64,000 nucleotides of DNA from Phaeodactylibacter luteus (GTDB lineage: Bacteria > Bacteroidota > Bacteroidia > Chitinophagales > Saprospiraceae), in contig NZ_VOOR01000029.1 of NCBI RefSeq assembly GCF_007993045.1, positions 1 through 64,000 of the forward strand. Reading direction: 5' to 3'. Numbering within the stretch: the stretch's first letter is position 1; each line of letters opens with the position of its first letter. The notes beneath the pieces are model-generated. The model was not told the DNA's origin and ran no database searches. It was given only the letters and a program-made list of their open reading frames with translations. This document shows, piece after piece, positions 60,354 through 64,000 of the stretch. The position numbers were made by a program, and so were the translations under genes.

Positions 60354-60374
60354 CGGCTTCGAAAAAACAAAACT

Positions 60375-61592
60375 ATGATGCTCTTCAAGCTGGCCTGGCG
60401 CAACATTTGGCGAAATCGCCGCCGCACTTATATCACAGCTGCTTCTATTTTGTTTGCTGTCCTTTTTGCCTCTTTTATGGACTCCCTGCAACGCGGCGCA
60501 TGGGATAATATGGTGCGCAACGTGGTCAACTATTACTTTGGCTACATGCAGGTGCATGAAAAGGGCTATTGGGCAGAACAGTCTATCGATAAGGCATTTA
60601 TCCTGACCGACTCCCTGCGGCATAAAGCTGGGGCTCCTCCTGCAGCAGGCGTAGTGCCCAGGATAGAGTCTTTCGCCTTAGCAGCAGGGGAAGCGCAGAC
60701 CACCGGTGTGCTGGTAGCAGGCATTGAGCCCGAAGCCGAAGATGAGATGACGGGGCTTCGTGAGCGCCTGATAGATGGTAGGTACTTGTCGGCAGAAGGG
60801 AAGGGCGCGCTGCTGGCCTCTGGTGTAGCAGAAAAATTGGGCCTCGGGGTAGGGGATACGCTGGTGCTCATCACACAGGGTTTCCGTGGGGTCAATGCGG
60901 CTGGCAAATACCCGGTAACAGGGCTGGCTTCTTTCGGCTCCCCTGAGCTCAATAAGCAAATGGTATACCTGCCTTTGCAGGAAGCCCAGTATTTCTTCGG
61001 CGCTCAGGGGAGGGTGACTTCCGTCGCGCTCCACTTGGAAGAAGCCGATGATATTGCAGTACTAAAAGCCCGGCTTTTTCAGCAGTTGGATACTTCAGCG
61101 TTTGAGGTCATGGACTGGGAGGAGATGCTCCCCGATCTGGTACAGGCCAGGGAGCTGGATACAGCGGGCAATGTGATTGTCTACTTCATTTTATACCTCA
61201 TTATCGCTTTTGGCATATTTGGGACCATCCTGATGATGACCAAGGAGCGCTCCTATGAGTTTGGGGTATTGATCGCCATTGGCATGCAGCGTTGGCAGCT
61301 GGCCTGGTCAGTTTTTATCGAAATCGTTATGCTAGGCATCATAGGTGCTCTGGCCGGCATCCTGGCCAGCCTGCCCGTAGTTTTGTATTTCAAAGTGAAC
61401 CCTATCCGGTTTAGCGGGGAAATGGCCGGCTCCTTGGAGAAATTTGGCTTTGAGCCCATTTTCCCTGCTACATTCGACCCCCGGATTTTCGCTGCACAAG
61501 CGAGCTATGTCTTCCTGGCCACAGTAGTGCTGGCCATTTACCCAATGCTTAAAATCAGAAAACTTGAGCCTGTCCGGGCTATGCGCGGATGA
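60375..61592 (+). CDS. ABC transporter permease, FtsX/MacB type (1)
   Basis: A 405-residue inner-membrane protein with the MacB/LolCE topology: one N-terminal membrane helix (AWRNIWRNRRRTYITAASILFAVLF), a periplasmic domain of about 230 residues, then three helices (about 275-295, 315-345, 375-395). The FtsX signature region is GTILMMTKERSYEFGVLIAIGM. It pairs with a second permease of the same type, as in LolC/LolE. The cargo is unknown, but the upstream lipoprotein-sorting-like protein points to lipids or lipoproteins. Confidence 0.9.
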   Translation: MMLFKLAWRNIWRNRRRTYITAASILFAVLFASFMDSLQRGAWDNMVRNVVNYYFGYMQVHEKGYWAEQSIDKAFILTDSLRHKAGAPPAAGVVPRIESFALAAGEAQTTGVLVAGIEPEAEDEMTGLRERLIDGRYLSAEGKGALLASGVAEKLGLGVGDTLVLITQGFRGVNAAGKYPVTGLASFGSPELNKQMVYLPLQEAQYFFGAQGRVTSVALHLEEADDIAVLKARLFQQLDTSAFEVMDWEEMLPDLVQARELDTAGNVIVYFILYLIIAFGIFGTILMMTKERSYEFGVLIAIGMQRWQLAWSVFIEIVMLGIIGALAGILASLPVVLYFKVNPIRFSGEMAGSLEKFGFEPIFPATFDPRIFAAQASYVFLATVVLAIYPMLKIRKLEPVRAMRG

Positions 61593-61618
61593 GCCCAACC
61601 CAAATAAAACAAGGGACC

Positions 61619-62851
61619 ATGATGATATGGATAATGGCCTGGCGAAACATCTGGCGAAGCCCTACCCGGAGCGGTGTCGTCATTGCAGCTATCGCATTAG
61701 GGGTTTGGGCGGCCCTTGCGCTTACCGGTTTTGCAACGGGTATGATGAAGAGCTACGTGAAGAGTGCTATCGAGCAATCGGTCAGCCACATACAAATACA
61801 CGAGCCTGGGTTTACAGAGGATTATGAGGCCAAGTACACCCTGCCGGATGTAGCAATAGTTGCTCAGGTGCTAGACACAACGGTCGAGGTACAAGCGTAC
61901 AGCCTGCGCACTGTAGTCAGTGGGATGGCAGCCTCCGGGCAGGGGGCAAGGGGGGTTATGGTAAAAGGGGTAGACCCTGAGCAGGAAGCCGCAGTCAGCA
62001 CCATCCCTGAGGGGGCGCTGACCGCCGGGGAGTTTTTGCCTGAGATGAGGGGCAATGCAGCTTTTATGGGCAGTGCACTGGCCCAAAAGCTTGGCCTCAA
62101 AGAGCGGTCCAAGTTTGTCCTTACTTTTCAGGATGAGCATCTGGAAATCACCTCCGCCGCTTTCCGGGTTATGGGGCTTTTCGACTCTGGCAATACGCCC
62201 TACGATGAAGCCACCCTCTATGTCCGCCGCAGCGACCTCAACAGGCTGTTGCAAGGCGGCCCTGAAGGAGCAGGCCAAGCACATGAGGCTGCTGTATTGC
62301 TAAAAGATGTAGGTGCTGCTGATCAGGTAGCAGGGCAGCTGCGGGCGGTCCTGCCAAATTTGGACGTACAGACTTACCGGGAGATAGCACCTGACCTGGA
62401 GCTGTACGAGTCGCAGTTGCAAAATGTATCCTTGATCTACTTAGCCGTCATCTTGCTGGCATTGGTCTTCGGTATTATCAATACGATGCTCATGGCCGTT
62501 TTGGAGCGGGTGCGGGAGCTGGGCATGCTCATGGCGATCGGGATGAACAGAGGGCGGGTGTTCGCCATGATTGTCTTAGAAACACTTGCTTTGGGCCTTC
62601 TGGCTGCCCCAGCCGGGCTCGTGCTCGGTTACCTGACCGTAAGCTACGTGGGCAAATACGGCATAGACATGTCTGGCTATAGCGAGGGCATGGCCAGTTA
62701 TGGGCTTGCACAAGTCATTTATTTTGAAGTACCGCTAGCCGCCTATTGGCAAATGGGGGCTGGGGTGTTCGTTACGGCTGTGCTGGCTTCTCTTTACCCT
62801 GCATGGAAAGCCATCCGGCTGCAGCCGGTGGAAGCCTTGCGCGCTGTATAA
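61619..62851 (+). CDS. ABC transporter permease, FtsX/MacB type (2)
   Basis: A 410-residue protein with the same four-helix topology as the preceding permease (IMAWRNIWRSPTRSGVVIAAIALG at the N-terminus; NTMLMAVLERVRELGMLMAIGMNRGRVFAM in the FtsX region). The start at 61619 mirrors that permease (MMIWIMAWRNIW and MMLFKLAWRNIW); an ATG at 61589 overlapping the previous stop (ATGA) would add ten residues and cannot be excluded. The two are diverged paralogues and probably form a heterodimer. Confidence 0.9.
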   Translation: MMIWIMAWRNIWRSPTRSGVVIAAIALGVWAALALTGFATGMMKSYVKSAIEQSVSHIQIHEPGFTEDYEAKYTLPDVAIVAQVLDTTVEVQAYSLRTVVSGMAASGQGARGVMVKGVDPEQEAAVSTIPEGALTAGEFLPEMRGNAAFMGSALAQKLGLKERSKFVLTFQDEHLEITSAAFRVMGLFDSGNTPYDEATLYVRRSDLNRLLQGGPEGAGQAHEAAVLLKDVGAADQVAGQLRAVLPNLDVQTYREIAPDLELYESQLQNVSLIYLAVILLALVFGIINTMLMAVLERVRELGMLMAIGMNRGRVFAMIVLETLALGLLAAPAGLVLGYLTVSYVGKYGIDMSGYSEGMASYGLAQVIYFEVPLAAYWQMGAGVFVTAVLASLYPAWKAIRLQPVEALRAV

Positions 62852-62892
62852 ATGGGGCGTGCCCCTGATTCCTAAAGCAGAAATTTGAAAAC

Positions 62893-63579
62893 ATGGCAGT
62901 CATAAGCACCCAAGGGGTAGAAAAAATTTACAACCCCGGGAAAATCCCGGTGAAAGCCCTGAAAGGGGTCAGCCTTGAAATTGCAGAAGGCGAATTTACC
63001 GCTATAGTTGGGCCCTCGGGTTCAGGGAAGACCACGCTCCTCAATATCATCGGAGGGCTTGACCGCCCTACAGCAGGCTATGTGGAAGTAGGAGGCGTGG
63101 ACATCAGCGGCTTGTCAGACAATCAACTGATTGATTTCCGAAAGGACCATATCGGCTTTGTCTTTCAGGCTTACAACCTGATCCCGGTATTGACCGCCCG
63201 TGAAAATGTAGCTTTTGTGATGTTGCTGCAGCACCGGTCTGCCCAAGAGCGCAATGCCCGTGCCGAGAGTTTGCTGGCCGCAGTAGGGCTGTCTGATAAA
63301 ATGGACAAGCGCCCGGCAGAGCTTTCCGGCGGGCAGCAGCAGCGCGTAGCTGTAGCCCGCGCCCTGGCCTCCAAGCCTTCCTTCATCCTGGCTGATGAGC
63401 CGACCGCCAATCTGGATTCTGCCTCCACGGCCAACCTCTTGGATATCATGTACCGCCTCAATCAGGAAGAGCACATCACCTTTGTTTTTTCCACCCACGA
63501 TCAACGGGTCATAGACCGTGCCAAGCGGGTGGTGACCTTAGTAGATGGCAAAATTGACCGTGATGAGGTACGGGGCTAA
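62893..63579 (+). CDS. ABC transporter ATP-binding protein, LolD/MacB type
   Basis: A 228-residue ATPase that energises the two FtsX-type permeases. Walker A is GPSGSGKTT near residue 37, the Q-loop [18 protein letters not shown], the signature [15 protein letters not shown], Walker [12 protein letters not shown] and the switch His in FSTHDQ. This is the LolD/MacB subfamily. The next gene starts inside its last codons (17-bp overlap), so translation is probably coupled. Confidence 0.95.
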   Translation: MAVISTQGVEKIYNPGKIPVKALKGVSLEIAEGEFTAIVGPSGSGKTTLLNIIGGLDRPTAGYVEVGGVDISGLSDNQLIDFRKDHIGFVFQAYNLIPVLTARENVAFVMLLQHRSAQERNARAESLLAAVGLSDKMDKRPAELSGGQQQRVAVARALASKPSFILADEPTANLDSASTANLLDIMYRLNQEEHITFVFSTHDQRVIDRAKRVVTLVDGKIDRDEVRG

Positions 63580-64000
63580 AATCGGAGCTACGGCCCTTTT
63601 ACTGGCTTTGGGCATACTGAGCCTTTGCGCTCAGGAAGCGGAACCCCGCTCTTGGTCGGTCAATGGCTACCTGAAGCAGATGCAGGCCCTGCTGTTTTTT
63701 AAAGACGCTTACCCCAGCTTGCAGCAAGGGCAGCTTGTGGACACTTTCCTACAGGACAACCTCATCCATCACCGGCTGAACTTCCGCTGGCAGCCAGCAA
63801 AGCACCTTCGGGTGAGGGCCGATCTCCGCACGCGCATTTTTTATGGCGACCTGGTGCGCGCCACCCCCGATTATGGAGCAGCTATTGACGATGTCAACAA
63901 CGACTATTTCGACTGGTCTGCAGTGCTGTTCAGCCAAGGGGCATGGGCTATGCATACCATGCTGGACCGGGCCTATGTCGAGTACGGAAAAGGGGCGCTA
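63563..64000 (+). CDS. Outer-membrane barrel protein, 5' part
   Basis: An open frame starting at ATG 63563, within the end of the ATPase gene, and running off the window; 146 residues are visible. A signal peptide (ATALLLALGILSLCAQ) is followed by alternating hydrophobic and polar strands with many aromatic residues (RLNFRWQPAKHLRVRADLRTR, FDWSAVLFSQ, LDRAYVEYGKG), resembling the N-terminus of porin-like barrels. As the last visible gene of the TetR-controlled operon it may be the outer-membrane partner of the exporter. The family is not certain. Confidence 0.75.
   Translation, partial: MRYGAKIGATALLLALGILSLCAQEAEPRSWSVNGYLKQMQALLFFKDAYPSLQQGQLVDTFLQDNLIHHRLNFRWQPAKHLRVRADLRTRIFYGDLVRATPDYGAAIDDVNNDYFDWSAVLFSQGAWAMHTMLDRAYVEYGKGAL

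Overview
This window is chromosomal DNA of a Bacteroidota bacterium, most likely of the class Saprospiria (Lewinella/Phaeodactylibacter-like; the class is inferred, not proven). The evidence for the phylum is a secreted multidomain protease with a type IX secretion sorting tail, small ribosomal protein THX, a short-LID adenylate kinase, prs-rplY and tig-clpP-clpX gene orders, and about ten promoters matching the Bacteroidota -7 box TAnnTTTG. Shine-Dalgarno sites are weak or absent.

Layout. 1-5 kb: a winged-helix protein, fabG, two uncharacterised genes, thymidine kinase and THX. 5.4-9 kb: glycogen synthesis (glgA, glgC) with an alpha/beta hydrolase. 9.1-14.3 kb (minus): an amino-acid permease fused to universal stress domains, an LCIB-type carbonic anhydrase-like protein and a secreted M28 peptidase. 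14.5-23.9 kb (plus): a stress and protein-modification cluster with Hsp20, two UspA proteins, a glutamate-cysteine ligase/CBS fusion, a histone-deacetylase-family enzyme, a Pat-type acyl-CoA synthetase/GNAT acetyltransferase and a methyltransferase. 24-28.5 kb: an ECF sigma factor and uvrA. 28.5-41.7 kb: mostly minus-strand housekeeping genes (a kinase/RapZ-C fusion, obgE, adk, an NlpC/P60 lipoprotein, omega-amidase, rplY, prs, hemJ, clpX, clpP, tig). 42-47.4 kb: tRNA-Leu, relA/spoT, fur, a STAS protein and purA. 47.6-58.5 kb (minus): envelope and secreted enzymes plus fahA and metF. 59-64 kb: a TetR-controlled export operon with an outer-membrane lipoprotein-sorting-like protein, two FtsX-type permeases, an ABC ATPase and an outer-membrane barrel protein cut by the window end.

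The most unusual content lies between genes. One family of short non-coding elements (family A here, about 180-230 bp) occurs ten times. Full copies have about 20-bp imperfect terminal inverted repeats, and five are flanked by perfect 8-bp target duplications. Internally they carry a hairpin with an invariant stem and a variable loop, and a second hairpin with a compensatory base-pair change. Six of the ten copies sit on or within 8 bp of a stop codon, and five of these are in the same orientation relative to the gene. Further foldback elements (families B, C, D), B being flanked by TA, are found alone, in tandem, inside a family A copy, or stacked between tig and clpP. No transposase is encoded in the window, so these are non-autonomous elements mobilised from elsewhere or fossil.
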